From: Pontibacter sp. E15-1
Lineage (GTDB): Bacteria; Bacteroidota; Bacteroidia; Cytophagales; Hymenobacteraceae
Reading direction: 5' to 3'
DNA length: 64,000 nucleotides
Assembly: GCF_022601975.1 (NCBI RefSeq)
Contig: NZ_JAKVIR010000007.1
Coordinates: forward strand, 107,954-171,953
The number at the start of each line of letters is the position of its first letter. Positions within the stretch are counted from its first letter, which is position 1. Below the pieces are notes generated by a model. It saw only the letters and a list, made by a program, of their open reading frames with translations. It did no database searches and had not been told where the DNA came from. Position numbers and translations under genes: made by a program. Shown here in pieces: positions 51,051 through 60,696 of this stretch.

Positions 51051-51178
51051 TGTTTTAAAGGCCGTCTATTTTTAGCAACTTTGCCGTGCAAGAATTACGC
51101 ATTTAAGGCGCCGGCATTTTGCCGAAGCGGCTTTTCTATACAACATTCAGTATATCAGTCATTCAAAATTTACACGAG

Positions 51179-51991
51179 ATGCAGCAGCTACAGGAATCTA
51201 CCGCTTACATACAAGACAAGATAAACGGCTTCGTGCCGGAATTCGGGATTATACTGGGCACGGGCCTGGGCGCTTTGGTAAAAGACGTGGAAGTGCAGCA
51301 CACTCTGTCGTACGCCGACATCCCCAACTTCCCGGTTTCGACGGTGGAGAGCCATTCGGGCAAGCTTATTCTGGGATTGCTGGCGGGCCGACGCGTGGTG
51401 GTGATGCAGGGGCGTTTCCATTACTACGAAGGCTATACCATGGAGCAGGTGGCTTTTCCGGTGCGGGTGATGAAGCTGCTGGGAATACAAAAACTGTTCG
51501 TCTCGAATGCGGCCGGCGGCCTGAACCCTAGTTTCAGCACCAGCGACCTGATGGTGCTGACTGACCATATCAACCTGCAGCCAACCAACCCCCTGATCGG
51601 GAAAAACCTCGACGACCTGGGGCCACGCTTCCCGGACATGAGCGAGGTATACGATGAGCATATGGTGCGGCAGGCTATGGTGGTAGCCGAGGATGCCGGC
51701 ATCACCCTGCAGGAGGGGGTATACGTGAGTGTGCCGGGCCCCATGCTCGAAACGAAGGCTGAGTACCGCTACCTGAGCACAATTGGCGCAGACGCGGTGG
51801 GCATGTCTACGGTGCCCGAGGTTATCGCGGCGCGCCACATGGACCTGCCGGTGTTCGCTGTCTCCGTTATCACAGACATGTGCACCCCCGACAGAATCAA
51901 GAAAGTAAAGCTGTCGGATATTCTGGAAGCCGCCGCCGTTGCCGAGCCCCGCATGACCATGCTGATCCGGGAACTGGTGAGGAGAAGCTAA
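51179..51991 (+). CDS. punA: Purine-nucleoside phosphorylase (trimeric, PNP I)
   Basis: The enzyme splits inosine and guanosine with phosphate in purine salvage. The start at 51179 ([20 protein letters not shown]) gives 270 residues, the usual length. Visible signatures are GIILGTGLG near residue 24 (phosphate site), ESHSGKL near 60, [11 protein letters not shown] near 82, SNAAGGLN near 112, [12 protein letters not shown] near 188 and [13 protein letters not shown] near 210. A CAACTTTG at 51076-51083 could be its -7 box. Confidence 0.94.
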   Translation: MQQLQESTAYIQDKINGFVPEFGIILGTGLGALVKDVEVQHTLSYADIPNFPVSTVESHSGKLILGLLAGRRVVVMQGRFHYYEGYTMEQVAFPVRVMKLLGIQKLFVSNAAGGLNPSFSTSDLMVLTDHINLQPTNPLIGKNLDDLGPRFPDMSEVYDEHMVRQAMVVAEDAGITLQEGVYVSVPGPMLETKAEYRYLSTIGADAVGMSTVPEVIAARHMDLPVFAVSVITDMCTPDRIKKVKLSDILEAAAVAEPRMTMLIRELVRRS

Positions 51992-52412
51992 GGAGATAGA
52001 GAGTTAGGGAGTTTAAAGTTAGAGAGTTTAAAGTGAGAAGGGCATACCCTCCATTCTTGCCTGTCTAGCTGTCTAACTCTTTACTTTTATAGCAATCTCG
52101 CTTCCTAAAGGGCGCGTGCTTAAGAAGCCAGAAGCCAGAAGCATCAGCACCAGGGTAACTAATGCATAATGGTAAGCTTAAATTTTCTTGATTAAAAGTG
52201 TCATTTTTTGACAGTGTAAAGATGATATGTTATTGCGCGGGATCTTGATATGGAGTACATTCTAGCTTTGCCCAACTCCAATTCCCGCCTCCTTCAACAC
52301 ATGCGTACATTTTGATAACATTAAGCATCATAATAAAGGCAGCCAACCCAAATGTCAACACAACCAAAAGTATTCATAGTGCCCGCTTTTTCATACTCCA
52401 AATTAAGCTCAA
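51992..52412. other. Intergenic stretch with short repeats and an orphan -7 box
   Basis: AGAGAGTTTAAAGT-type units (52001-52040) face a TCTAACTCTTTACTTTT inverse at about 52070-52086, likely a hairpin terminator. TAGCTTTG at 52263-52270 is a perfect -7 box on the plus strand, with no plus-strand gene behind it; it could serve a small or antisense RNA. No coding frame is evident. Confidence 0.35.
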
Positions 52413-53222
52413 CTACCGGATAATGACCACCTTGCGCTCATAAGCCAGGTTGGTGAAAATGCCCATGCCGCCCAGCACCGAGGATTTTACTTTTGAGGGC
52501 TGGGCAAAGGGGTTGCCGTTTGCGTCCTTCGCCCCGGAAGTAGAGCGCAGAAACTCATAGTATTGCTCCTCGATGTTAAAGAGCGTGACGATAACAGTGT
52601 CGCCGGGATCATAGGAATATCCCGAGCCGAAGGAAATCCGCTTGCCGTTCGTCAGTTCATCGTTACTGAAGATGTCTTGTTTGGAGCCTGAACTCAGGCT
52701 GTCGAGGTGCGTCATGTAGCGGTAAAAGTTGCGCGTGGCCGCCTCATCCTGAAACGAGGTAAGCAACAGCGCCTCGTCATTTTTGTTAAAGCGCCATTCC
52801 ACCGTATCGATGGCCACAGAGGGAAGCACAGTGGTATAGCCCGTCACTTTGCGGCCTTTGCCGTCAGTCACCTCCAGCAGAAACATGTCGCCGGGCTTGC
52901 CATCCATGATAACCGGTGAGCTGTGGGTATAGATGAAGCCGGTGTTCTCATCGAGTTTTGGTTTGTACTCCAGCTTCACGCGGTTGCCGTTGTGGGTGAT
53001 AAAGGCCTCGGCGTCCGGCACTAGCGGCACAGTGGGCTCGTCGAAGTAGCTGGCGCTTTCCTGCACGGCCAGGCGGTATGGTTTCCCCTGCTCCAGATAG
53101 GCCTCCACCACCAACTGCGACGTATGCTCCGGCAGAACGACTTCGATGTCTTTGCTCAGGTCGCAGCCGTAGAGTAGGGCGGCAAGCAGCGGCAGCAGAT
53201 ACAGCACGTGTTTTTGTTTCAT
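52413..53222 (-). CDS. DUF4249-family lipoprotein
   Basis: The lipobox LYGC places the lipidated Cys at residue 20, followed by DLSKDIEVVLPEHTSQLVVE, the standard DUF4249 opening (269 residues). The rest is predicted beta-rich with an LESS-hydrophobic KxTVxLP pattern (GYTTVLPSVAIDTVEW). DUF4249 proteins are encoded beside TonB-dependent receptors and are believed to be their surface partner. Here the ATG overlaps the receptor stop by one base (TGATG), so translation is coupled. Confidence 0.9.
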   Translation of the reverse strand: MKQKHVLYLLPLLAALLYGCDLSKDIEVVLPEHTSQLVVEAYLEQGKPYRLAVQESASYFDEPTVPLVPDAEAFITHNGNRVKLEYKPKLDENTGFIYTHSSPVIMDGKPGDMFLLEVTDGKGRKVTGYTTVLPSVAIDTVEWRFNKNDEALLLTSFQDEAATRNFYRYMTHLDSLSSGSKQDIFSNDELTNGKRISFGSGYSYDPGDTVIVTLFNIEEQYYEFLRSTSGAKDANGNPFAQPSKVKSSVLGGMGIFTNLAYERKVVIIR

Positions 53223-55552
53223 CAGAACTTAAAGTTATAGGTAACAGAGGGTATAAGCGGGAATAGGGAGACCTGCTTGGCCTGGAACCGGATAATTGCC
53301 CTGCTCTCCTGGTCCTTCACCTGGTCAAAGTACACGAAGTAGGGGTTGCGGCGGTTATACACATTATACACACTGAAGGTAAGGTCGGCGGCTCCATGCT
53401 TGGGCTTCAGCTTTAGCACCGCGCTCAGGTCGAGGCGGTGGTAGGGGCTGAGCCTGTAGGAGTTCCGGTCTTCGTAAACCGGCACAATCGAGGTGCCCTT
53501 TCCCTCCACATCCTGAAAGGCAAAACGGCCCAGCGGCACGGAGAACGGGTTGCCGGAACTGTAGATGAACGTGCCCGTCAGGCTGAGACGCTTGTTCAAC
53601 TGGTGCATCACCACCACGCTCAGGTCGTGGCGGCGGTCGTAGCGCGTCGGGAACCAGCGGCCGCCGTTGATGTCGTCCAGGTCGTTGGGGCTGTCGAACT
53701 TGCGGTCGGTCCAGGAGAGGGTATAGCCAATCCAGCCGGTGGTCTTTCCTTTGATCTTCTCAAGGTATACCTCGTTGCCGTAGCTGCGCCCGATGCCAAA
53801 CAGGAACTCGTTCTGGAGGCTGTCGTTCACAAACAGGTTGGCCCCGTCCCTGAAATCGAGCTGGTTGCGCATCCACTTGTAGTATACCTCATTGGTGATG
53901 AGGTAGCGGCCGCGCCCAAACAGCTTGCTCACCCCCAGGGCCGCCTGCTGCGAGCGCTGCGGCGCCACGTCGGCGGTAGAGGGGTACCACACGTCGGTGG
54001 GCAGCGAGGAGCCCGAGTTAGACACCAGGTGCACGTACTGTTTCATGCTGGCAAAGCTGGCCTTCAGCGAGGTGGTCTCGTTGAAAGTATACTTGGCCGC
54101 CACGCGCGGCTCCAGCGCCATGTAGGTTTTGTTGCTGCTGAAGCCGGAAAGGCGCAGCCCGTAGTTGAGCGAGAGGCGCGCGTTTAGCTGGTAATCGTCG
54201 GAGGCATAGGCCCCGAACTCAACCCCGCCGAACGTGTTGCCCGCCCCAAACTGCAGCGTACTGTCCGTGGCCTGGAAGTTGAGCCGCCCGATGGTGAACC
54301 GGTGGTGCGTGGCCGTTGCCCCGAACTTAACGCTATGGTTGCCTTTCAGAAACAGGTCAAAGTCGGTCTTGAAGGTATAGTCGCGGATAGCCGAGGAGAG
54401 CTTGAGCTTAAAGACATCGATCTCGTTGGTGATGTTATACTGGTAACTGGTGGTATAGAGCGAGGTCGTCGCGATCAGGTTGCGGTTAAACTTGTGGCGC
54501 CAGCGCAGGTTAGCCATTGTGTTGCCCCAGTCGAAGCCAAACTTAAAGTCATCGTCATCAAAGCCAAAAAAGTCGCGGCCATAATATCCGCTTAGGGTAA
54601 GCTCGTCGTTAGGCGAAATCTTATAGGAGAGTTTGGCATTGAGGTCGTAAAAGTAATAATCGGGGATGGGACTGTAGTCTTCCTGATCCTCGTTCAGGCG
54701 GTTCACCTGCCGCGTGAGCAGGTCGGCATAGGTGCGGCGGCCCGAAACCAGGAAGCTCAGCTTGTCTTTCACGATCGGGCCGTCAACGGTCAGGCGCGAG
54801 GCAATGAGGCCGAGCCCGCCATTGGCCTCCACGCGCTCGTTGTTGCCTTCTTTTAGCTTTACCTCCATCACAGACGAGAGCCTGCCCCCGTACTGCGCCG
54901 GAAAACCCCCTTTGTAAAGCTCCACGTTTTTCACGGCATCGGGGTTAAACACACTAAAAAAGCCGAACAGGTGCGAGGGGTTGTAGACCAGGGCCTCATC
55001 CACCAGCACCAGGTTCTGGTCGGGGCCGCCGCCGCGCACATAAAGGCCCGAGGAGCCCTCCCCCCCGGACTGCACCCCCGGCTTCAGCTGCAGCACCTTC
55101 ACCAGGTCCACCTCCCCGAAAAGGGCGGGCAGGAGCTTGGCCTCGCGCGCAGTCAGCGTCTCGACGCTCATGCGGGTATCGTTCAGTTTCTGGCGCAGGG
55201 TGTTGGTTTCCACGTTCACTTCCTTGAGCGTGGTGTTGGCTGCGTTGAGCGAGAAGTTAAGGCGCTGCTGGTCGGCAGTCTCCACTTTAATCTGCCGAGA
55301 ATGAGCGGTATAGCCCAGATAGGAAGCCTGCACGGTGTGTTCGCCGGCGGGTAACGACAGTGTGTAGAAGCCATCTTCGTTCGTGACGGTGCCTATGTTC
55401 AGGGCCGGGACGGCCACGGTGGCACCTGCCAGCACCTCACCATCGCTGGTTGCGCGCACCACACCCCGCAACAGGGCTTTCTGGGCAATGCAGGGTGCCG
55501 AAAGAAATAGCAGCAGAACGGTGGTTAGTGTAAGGGTATAAAAACGGGTCAA
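53222..55552 (-). CDS. TonB-dependent receptor with carboxypeptidase-regulatory domain
   Basis: The protein has 776 residues with a signal peptide (about 1-23). A CarbopepD_reg-like sandwich (about 24-110, LLRGVVRATSDGEVLAGATV) precedes the plug (about 115-225, GEVDLVKVLQLKPGV, YVRGGGPDQNLVLVDEAL). A C-terminal 22-strand barrel region follows, ending in Phe (VTYNFKF). It imports an unknown nutrient across the outer membrane with energy from TonB-ExbBD, and presumably works with the DUF4249 lipoprotein of the same operon. The substrate is not predictable, as no enzymes are adjacent. Confidence 0.94.
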   Translation of the reverse strand: MTRFYTLTLTTVLLLFLSAPCIAQKALLRGVVRATSDGEVLAGATVAVPALNIGTVTNEDGFYTLSLPAGEHTVQASYLGYTAHSRQIKVETADQQRLNFSLNAANTTLKEVNVETNTLRQKLNDTRMSVETLTAREAKLLPALFGEVDLVKVLQLKPGVQSGGEGSSGLYVRGGGPDQNLVLVDEALVYNPSHLFGFFSVFNPDAVKNVELYKGGFPAQYGGRLSSVMEVKLKEGNNERVEANGGLGLIASRLTVDGPIVKDKLSFLVSGRRTYADLLTRQVNRLNEDQEDYSPIPDYYFYDLNAKLSYKISPNDELTLSGYYGRDFFGFDDDDFKFGFDWGNTMANLRWRHKFNRNLIATTSLYTTSYQYNITNEIDVFKLKLSSAIRDYTFKTDFDLFLKGNHSVKFGATATHHRFTIGRLNFQATDSTLQFGAGNTFGGVEFGAYASDDYQLNARLSLNYGLRLSGFSSNKTYMALEPRVAAKYTFNETTSLKASFASMKQYVHLVSNSGSSLPTDVWYPSTADVAPQRSQQAALGVSKLFGRGRYLITNEVYYKWMRNQLDFRDGANLFVNDSLQNEFLFGIGRSYGNEVYLEKIKGKTTGWIGYTLSWTDRKFDSPNDLDDINGGRWFPTRYDRRHDLSVVVMHQLNKRLSLTGTFIYSSGNPFSVPLGRFAFQDVEGKGTSIVPVYEDRNSYRLSPYHRLDLSAVLKLKPKHGAADLTFSVYNVYNRRNPYFVYFDQVKDQESRAIIRFQAKQVSLFPLIPSVTYNFKF

Positions 55553-55971
55553 GGGGTATGGGTTAAAATACTTCGCGTCATCTTATCAGTACTTGGGCCA
55601 GCGAGGATATGGAGCTTGTGTGAGAAGCACACCTGTGCAATTCATTGTAAAAATCCCTATACCCTGGCATATAAAAAGTAGGTAAAAGTACCGATTTTAC
55701 TGGTATAAGTTACAGATGCTTTGCAGGCTCATACCAAAGCGACATTTCTCCTGTTTACGAAACCCAGCCAAAAACACAAGTCGTATGGGTATGATTTTGA
55801 AACACAGCAGGTTAAGCGCTGGGATGTCTTGCCATCTGCATGCCTTGAGTATAGCCCGGCCCGAATATTTTCCTGAAATAGCGCCTGCCTTTAACATACG
55901 AGCCTGCGCCGCACTTCAGTTTTTTGTTTCCTGCCAGTCGCCTGCGCCGGTGGCGGAAAACAGCCAAGCAA
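55553..55971. other. Intergenic stretch between the receptor and the M61 peptidase
   Basis: No supported gene. A 103-codon plus-strand frame overlaps the end of the peptidase gene and has no family features. GTAAAA/TTTTAC at about 55682-55701 is a weak hairpin. Confidence 0.4.
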
Positions 55972-57885
55972 TTACGGTTTTGGCTGTTCGGGTAGTGTTG
56001 GAACAGGCGCTTCGATCGGGCTGTTGAGCCAGGCAGCGCGGAGCGCCAACGCGTCGGGTGTGGCGTCGGGGTCAGGCCGGAGCATGTGCAGGGCCTGACC
56101 ATCCAGGGCGGTGGCATTGCCCCTCAGCTTTTTCTTTTTCAGTTTGCCGTTTCCATTGGGGCGCGCCACGGTAATGGTTATCTTATCGCCCGGCTGCATC
56201 TGCTGCAACTCCTCCAAAAGCAGCTCGCGGATGTTGAGCGGCGTAATGGCAGTGCCGTTCAGGTCCAGCAGCTGGTCGCCCGTCTGGAAGCCCATCTGCT
56301 GCCCGAATTTGTCCATGCCTTCCGTGTCGGCTACCGTTATTTTTTCTGTGTCCGGGTCGTAGCCGGGCACAAAGCCACCGTATGAAATGACGCGTTGCGT
56401 GGCCGTGGGCTCGTAGCGGATACCCACCTTCCGGAACGTCTCCTCCAGGGGCAGGGGGTTGCTGCCCTCCACATACTTGCTGAAAAACTCCCGTACTTCG
56501 GGGTATGTGATCGCGGCGATTTTGTCGAACAGCTCCTCGTCTTTAAAAGAGTTTTGCTTGCCATACGTTTTGGAGAGGTCCAGCATCAGGTTGCGCAGGC
56601 CATACGCGCCGCCCGACAAGTCGCGCAGCGTAATGTCCAGCACCAGCCCGATCAAGGCGCCTTTCTGGTATACATTGCCGTATTCCTTCTCATACTTGTC
56701 CAGCACCTGGGCGCTCATTTGGGTAAAGGGAAGCGTGTCGTTGTAATAGCTTTTGGAGGAGATGATGTACTCCCGCAGCTTCTCGAGGTATTCGTCCAGG
56801 TCGTACAGCTTTTCGTAAGCCTGCACATGCGAGGCAAAGTACTCCGTCACGCCCTCGTAGAGCCACAGGTGCTCCGACATCTTGGGGTTGATGTAGTCGA
56901 AGTTGCCGATCTCCTCCGAGTGGATGCTCAGCGGCGTCACGATGTGGAAAAACTCGTGCGCGGCCACATCCCGGATGGTGCTGCTAAACTGGGCCTCGGG
57001 CATTTCCGGCAGAAAGTATACCGAGGAATACGAATGCTCCAGAGCGCCGTAAGCCCCGGTTTTGCCCACCCGCTCCGGCACATAAATGATAAAGGCGTAT
57101 TTCTCGACGGGCAGCGTGCCCCCCAGATAGCTGCGCTGCGCCTCCAATATGCTTTTGACTGTGGCTGCCACAGGCTGCGAGGTGATGTTGCCCGTGGGTG
57201 AATATACCGACACCAGCACTTTTGTGTTGCCGAGGGTAATCACGGTGGTGTCCGGGCGGTTATACATCAGCGGGGAGTCGGCCAGCTCCATATAATTCGG
57301 CAAGACATAGCGGTCCGTGGAGTCGGTGGAGGAAGTGACCTGCAGGGCCGTGGAGCCGTAAAACCCCGGCGGCTTGGTGATGTTCAACTCATAGGGCAGC
57401 TGCTTCATCCCATCAAAGTAGCCCACAAACCCAAACGTGTTCAGCAGGAAGTTTCGGTTCTCCTCAATATTGGTGCCCCCAGGCTCAAATAGGGCGTCCT
57501 CTTTCTTTGGGGTGTCAAACGTGTCGTCCACCCAGTATGTGACCTTGTGCAGCGCCAGGGCGTTACTGATCTTCCAGCGGTTGGTGTCCAGTTGCTGCAC
57601 CGGCAGCGGGTTGCCTTTCGCGTCGAGGGCCGTGAAGCTGGTGACATACTTACCAAAATCAGACACGGAGTAGGTGCCCGGCACAATCTTGGGCATGATG
57701 TATACCACCTCTTCCGTGCTGAGGGCGGGTGCCTGCAGCGTCACCTGCACCCTGTCGTTCCGCACCTTCGTCAGGTCTACTGTAAAGGTATATTTGGGGG
57801 AGGGGCTTTCCTGCTGGGCTGCGTGACCGGCAATGTATAGGTGAAGGCACAGGCCAAGCAGCAGGAGTTTTTTAAGGATTGTCAT
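55972..57885 (-). CDS. M61-family (glycyl aminopeptidase-like) metallopeptidase with PDZ domain
   Basis: The start at 57885 (MTILKKLLLLGLCLHLYIAG) gives a signal peptide and a 637-residue secreted enzyme. The zinc motif HEFFH lies near residue 308, with a downstream Glu in YEGVTEYFASH near 345; this is the gluzincin pattern of M61. An N-terminal beta-sandwich (about 30-200) and a C-terminal PDZ-like domain (about 510-590, GFQTGDQLLDLNGTAI) frame it. It probably trims glycine-rich peptides in the periplasm. Neighbours are unrelated. Confidence 0.93.
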   Translation of the reverse strand: MTILKKLLLLGLCLHLYIAGHAAQQESPSPKYTFTVDLTKVRNDRVQVTLQAPALSTEEVVYIMPKIVPGTYSVSDFGKYVTSFTALDAKGNPLPVQQLDTNRWKISNALALHKVTYWVDDTFDTPKKEDALFEPGGTNIEENRNFLLNTFGFVGYFDGMKQLPYELNITKPPGFYGSTALQVTSSTDSTDRYVLPNYMELADSPLMYNRPDTTVITLGNTKVLVSVYSPTGNITSQPVAATVKSILEAQRSYLGGTLPVEKYAFIIYVPERVGKTGAYGALEHSYSSVYFLPEMPEAQFSSTIRDVAAHEFFHIVTPLSIHSEEIGNFDYINPKMSEHLWLYEGVTEYFASHVQAYEKLYDLDEYLEKLREYIISSKSYYNDTLPFTQMSAQVLDKYEKEYGNVYQKGALIGLVLDITLRDLSGGAYGLRNLMLDLSKTYGKQNSFKDEELFDKIAAITYPEVREFFSKYVEGSNPLPLEETFRKVGIRYEPTATQRVISYGGFVPGYDPDTEKITVADTEGMDKFGQQMGFQTGDQLLDLNGTAITPLNIRELLLEELQQMQPGDKITITVARPNGNGKLKKKKLRGNATALDGQALHMLRPDPDATPDALALRAAWLNSPIEAPVPTLPEQPKP

Positions 57886-58121
57886 AAATCTATCTGTACT
57901 GATTCTGGAGTAATGCGGCAAATCTACAGCTATAACGCGATTTTAGAGCTACATGGGGTGCAGTCCTTCTTATTTTATAGACCTGACGTTACGCCAAAGA
58001 GCAGCGCCGTTTAAAAAGCCCCCTACCCCGAAGGCGGCAAAAGAAGGCATTGCGCAACAGCAGGTATAGAAATACACCCACGCAGGGTATACCTGTTCGA
58101 TGGTTAAGGGCAAAGGAAGCG

Positions 58122-58175
58122 ACTGTATACAGCAATAGCTGACTTGCGGGTAAGTCAGCTATTGCTGTATACAGT
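58122..58175. terminator. 24-bp perfect hairpin downstream of the thioredoxin gene
   Basis: The arms 58122-58145 and 58152-58175 are exact inverses around GCGGGT; the stem begins ACTGTATACAGCAATAGC. It lies 15 bases beyond the trxA stop (minus strand), but neither end carries a long T-run, so a simple intrinsic terminator is not certain. Confidence 0.5.
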
Positions 58176-58190
58176 GGTATAAAGGGCGGA

Positions 58191-58499
58191 TCAGGCCAGC
58201 ACTTTCTGCACGGCCTGCGACAGCACGTTGGCAGGCATTGCGCCCGACTGCCGCCATACCTGCTGGCCCTGCCGGAAGAGGATAAACGTCGGGACACCCT
58301 GCACCTTGAACTGGGCGGCCGCAGCCTGGTTGCTGTCGATGTTTACCTTAATGACTTTCAGCTTGCCGTTATACTGGCTCGCCACCTGCTCCACAATCGG
58401 CGACATGGCCTTGCACGGCCCGCACCAGTCGGCGTAGAAATCTACCAGCACAGGCATGCCGGGGCTGTTGATGAGTTCCTGGAATGATTTTTTAGGCAT
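58191..58499 (-). CDS. trxA: Thioredoxin
   Basis: The start at 58499 (MPKKSFQELINSPGMPVLVD) gives 102 residues, the standard thioredoxin size; the longer frame upstream is non-coding. The active site is WCGPC with Cys26 and Cys29, followed by the cis-Pro segment VQGVPTFILF near 71. It keeps cytosolic protein thiols reduced with thioredoxin reductase. It is monocistronic and ends at a perfect 24-bp hairpin. Confidence 0.95.
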   Translation of the reverse strand: MPKKSFQELINSPGMPVLVDFYADWCGPCKAMSPIVEQVASQYNGKLKVIKVNIDSNQAAAAQFKVQGVPTFILFRQGQQVWRQSGAMPANVLSQAVQKVLA

Positions 58500-58890
58500 A
58501 GCGTTTTCGTGTGTCTTATACTGCTGAATACGGCTCCCGCCTGCAACGAGTTTATACCCATCCATCCTGGCACGTCTCGCACTTCGGCTTAAGCAGTGGT
58601 TTTGTGATGTTAATGGCACAAAACAGCGCAAGCCTGGGCGGCAGGTTCCATCCGGTGGCTTACAACTTACCCCTGAATATCCCGCAGAAGTGGCGCGGCG
58701 GGACATTGTAGCGCGGGCGTTGACTTCAACGTGAGTGAGTAAGCGCAAAATAGAGCCGTGATTTTTTAATTGTTCTAATATTAAACTTTAACTTTATTAT
58801 ATTTAGCCATTTACGATGCGACCTTCAAGGGATTAACTATATTTATACTTAGTTTTATATATACTTATTGAAAAATATAAAAAATCTATC
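58500..58890. other. Intergenic stretch before the four-gene signalling operon
   Basis: The first half is GC-rich without a gene. The second half (about 58755-58888) is strongly AT-rich and is the likely promoter region of the operon at 58891. No exact TAnnTTTG box was found. Confidence 0.45.
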
Positions 58891-59211
58891 ATGTTGAACT
58901 ACAATGGTTCTGAGGGCGAGAGCATCTCCCTGGAAGAGGCAGCTTCCTATACTGCCAACTATCGAAATCAGCAAAGCCAGGACACTGGCACCGTAAGAGC
59001 GCACTTTTTTGGGCGCGAGATTCTGCAAAAGATCCTCGATCAGGAGGGCTGCGTGGGCATCCGGATGTATTATGGGCTGGATGATGCAGGAAACAAGCAA
59101 CTCGTGCTGATCGGGGCAAACGCTGACGGCGAAGACCAGGAGGAAGGCACAGTTGCCGACAGATCGAAAGTTTGTCCGCCCGATTGTGTGGTGGGTCACC
59201 TGAATGGCTGA
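58891..59211 (+). CDS. Conserved small hypothetical protein, first gene of a signalling operon
   Basis: The 106-residue soluble protein belongs to a small family frequent in Cytophagales. An N-terminal part SISLEEAASYTANYRNQQ and a core HFFGREILQKILDQEGCVGI near residue 39 are followed by YYGLDDAGNKQLVLIGANADG. The C-terminus carries CPPDC, a pair of cysteines that could bind metal or form a disulfide. The function is unknown. Its TGA overlaps the ATG of the next gene by one base, showing translational coupling with the membrane sensor candidate. Confidence 0.75.
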   Translation: MLNYNGSEGESISLEEAASYTANYRNQQSQDTGTVRAHFFGREILQKILDQEGCVGIRMYYGLDDAGNKQLVLIGANADGEDQEEGTVADRSKVCPPDCVVGHLNG

Positions 59212-59879
59212 TGGACGTCTTCTTCGAGAAATATTATTTCTGGCTATCTTACGCCACATCTATCAGCATTATACTGCCGCTGGTGGCAGGATTGTATTTC
59301 CGGAGAAAGGCAAAAAACACCAACGGTGTGTTCCGAAGCGTGTTTTTATACATTTTTTTCATTGCACTGGTGGAGGCAAGCGGCTGGTTGAGTGTGTTGT
59401 TTGAGACGGGCAGCAACGTGTGGATCTCGCATGTGTACGTGCCCATTGAGGGTCTGCTGCTTGCCTCCATTTATTATATGCACATTAGGGATAAAAAAAT
59501 CAGATGGGGGATCATCATCTCCGTTTTTGTTTTTTTATTGTTCTGCCTGGTAGATTCGCTTTTCCTGACCGGCGTGAAGCACATGAACGGTTACTCGAGA
59601 GTGGCCGAAAGCAGTCTGCTGATTGGGCTGGCAATTTTGTATCTGTACACGCTGTACAAAGACCTGAACTACGTGTACCTGGGGCGCGACCCCATGTTTG
59701 TGCTCAGTTGCGGCGTGATGATTTTTTTTGCCGGTACAGCCATGGCCTACGAAATGTTTGACGCTGCACTGGCAGAATCTGCGAACACAGCGCGCATATG
59801 TCTGTGCATTGTGTACGTGTTGAGCATCGCCTTTAACGTTGTTTTGGTGGAAGTCCAGCGAAAGGCACTGAGGGTATGA
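59211..59879 (+). CDS. Multi-spanning membrane protein, putative sensory unit
   Basis: The start at 59211 (MDVFFEKYYFWLSYATSISI) overlaps the previous stop (TGATG). The 222-residue protein has about seven transmembrane helices, near 9-27, 40-60, 72-88, 95-118, 128-147, 155-175 and 190-213. No catalytic motif is seen. Its stop overlaps the kinase start by four bases (ATGA), so it is probably a membrane sensor feeding that kinase, which itself has only one helix. The ligand is unknown. Confidence 0.75.
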   Translation: MDVFFEKYYFWLSYATSISIILPLVAGLYFRRKAKNTNGVFRSVFLYIFFIALVEASGWLSVLFETGSNVWISHVYVPIEGLLLASIYYMHIRDKKIRWGIIISVFVFLLFCLVDSLFLTGVKHMNGYSRVAESSLLIGLAILYLYTLYKDLNYVYLGRDPMFVLSCGVMIFFAGTAMAYEMFDAALAESANTARICLCIVYVLSIAFNVVLVEVQRKALRV

Positions 59880-60694
59880 GCAGCATCCTGCAGCCTCTGC
59901 TAATTATCACCCCGATCATCCTGCTGCTGGTGCTAGGAGTCATCCTGTTTGTGGTGCAGTACCAGAAACGCCTCCTGCAACATCAGGAACAGGTGCAAAA
60001 GCTACAGACCACCAGGCAGTACCAGCTACTGGAAACCACCATGCAGGCCCAGGAAAAGGAGCGCCGCCGGGTGGCCCGGGACCTGCACGATGAGGTGGGG
60101 TCCATGCTGTCGCTGGTGAAACTGAACCTCCACCAGCTAATGGCAAACCTGGGGGAGCCGGGCGATGACGTGCGCCGGTCGGAGCAGACGATCAAGCAGC
60201 TGCTGGACGAGGTGATCGGCAGCATCCGCCGCATCTCGCACGACCTGATGCCCGTGGTGCTGGACAAGCTGGGGCTGGTGCAGGGGCTCGAATCGCTCCG
60301 GAAGTCTGTGCCGGGCACTTCGGGGCTAACCGTAACACTGGCCTGCAACGATAAAGGCAAGCGCCTGAACTCAAGGCTAGAACTGATCCTGTACCGCGTG
60401 GTGCAGGAACTGCTGAACAACACGCTGAAGCATGCCCAGGCCAGCCGTGCAGAAATCGGGCTGCATTTCACGGAGCATGAGGTGCTGCTGTCTTTCTCAG
60501 ACAATGGAATCGGGTTTGACTATGAGGCACAGCTGCAAAAGGCTGATTATCAGGCAGGAGTTGGCCTTGTGAGCCTCCAAAGCCGTATAAACCTTCTGAA
60601 TGGAAAAATGATAACCCAATCATCGGCCGGTGGGGGCACCCGGTTCGATATAAGCGTACCAACAACACAAGAAACCAACACATTAAGTCTATAG
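59876..60694 (+). CDS. NarL-family sensor histidine kinase
   Basis: The 272-residue protein has one N-terminal transmembrane helix (about 8-27), a coiled-coil linker (about 30-60) and a HisKA_3 domain with RRRVARDLHDEVGSML, placing the phospho-acceptor at His71. The HATPase region has VVQELLNNTLKHA near 180 and DNGIGFDY near 212. HisKA_3 kinases normally partner NarL-type regulators with HTH output; here the partner at 60697 is receiver-only. It has no own sensing domain, so the membrane protein before it probably supplies sensing. Confidence 0.92.
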   Translation: MSSILQPLLIITPIILLLVLGVILFVVQYQKRLLQHQEQVQKLQTTRQYQLLETTMQAQEKERRRVARDLHDEVGSMLSLVKLNLHQLMANLGEPGDDVRRSEQTIKQLLDEVIGSIRRISHDLMPVVLDKLGLVQGLESLRKSVPGTSGLTVTLACNDKGKRLNSRLELILYRVVQELLNNTLKHAQASRAEIGLHFTEHEVLLSFSDNGIGFDYEAQLQKADYQAGVGLVSLQSRINLLNGKMITQSSAGGGTRFDISVPTTQETNTLSL

Positions 60695-60696
60695 TT

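Noticed and set aside
55716-56027. 103-codon plus-strand frame between the receptor and M61 genes
   Set aside because: Its end overlaps the M61 coding region antisense and its cysteine-rich sequence looks random.
57989-58297. Minus-strand frame overlapping trxA
   Set aside because: Out-of-frame shadow of thioredoxin, Arg/Cys-rich and without a start in a sensible position.
58511-58711. 66-codon plus-strand frame upstream of the signalling operon
   Set aside because: GTG start, no family character and in a region likely to be trxA upstream DNA.
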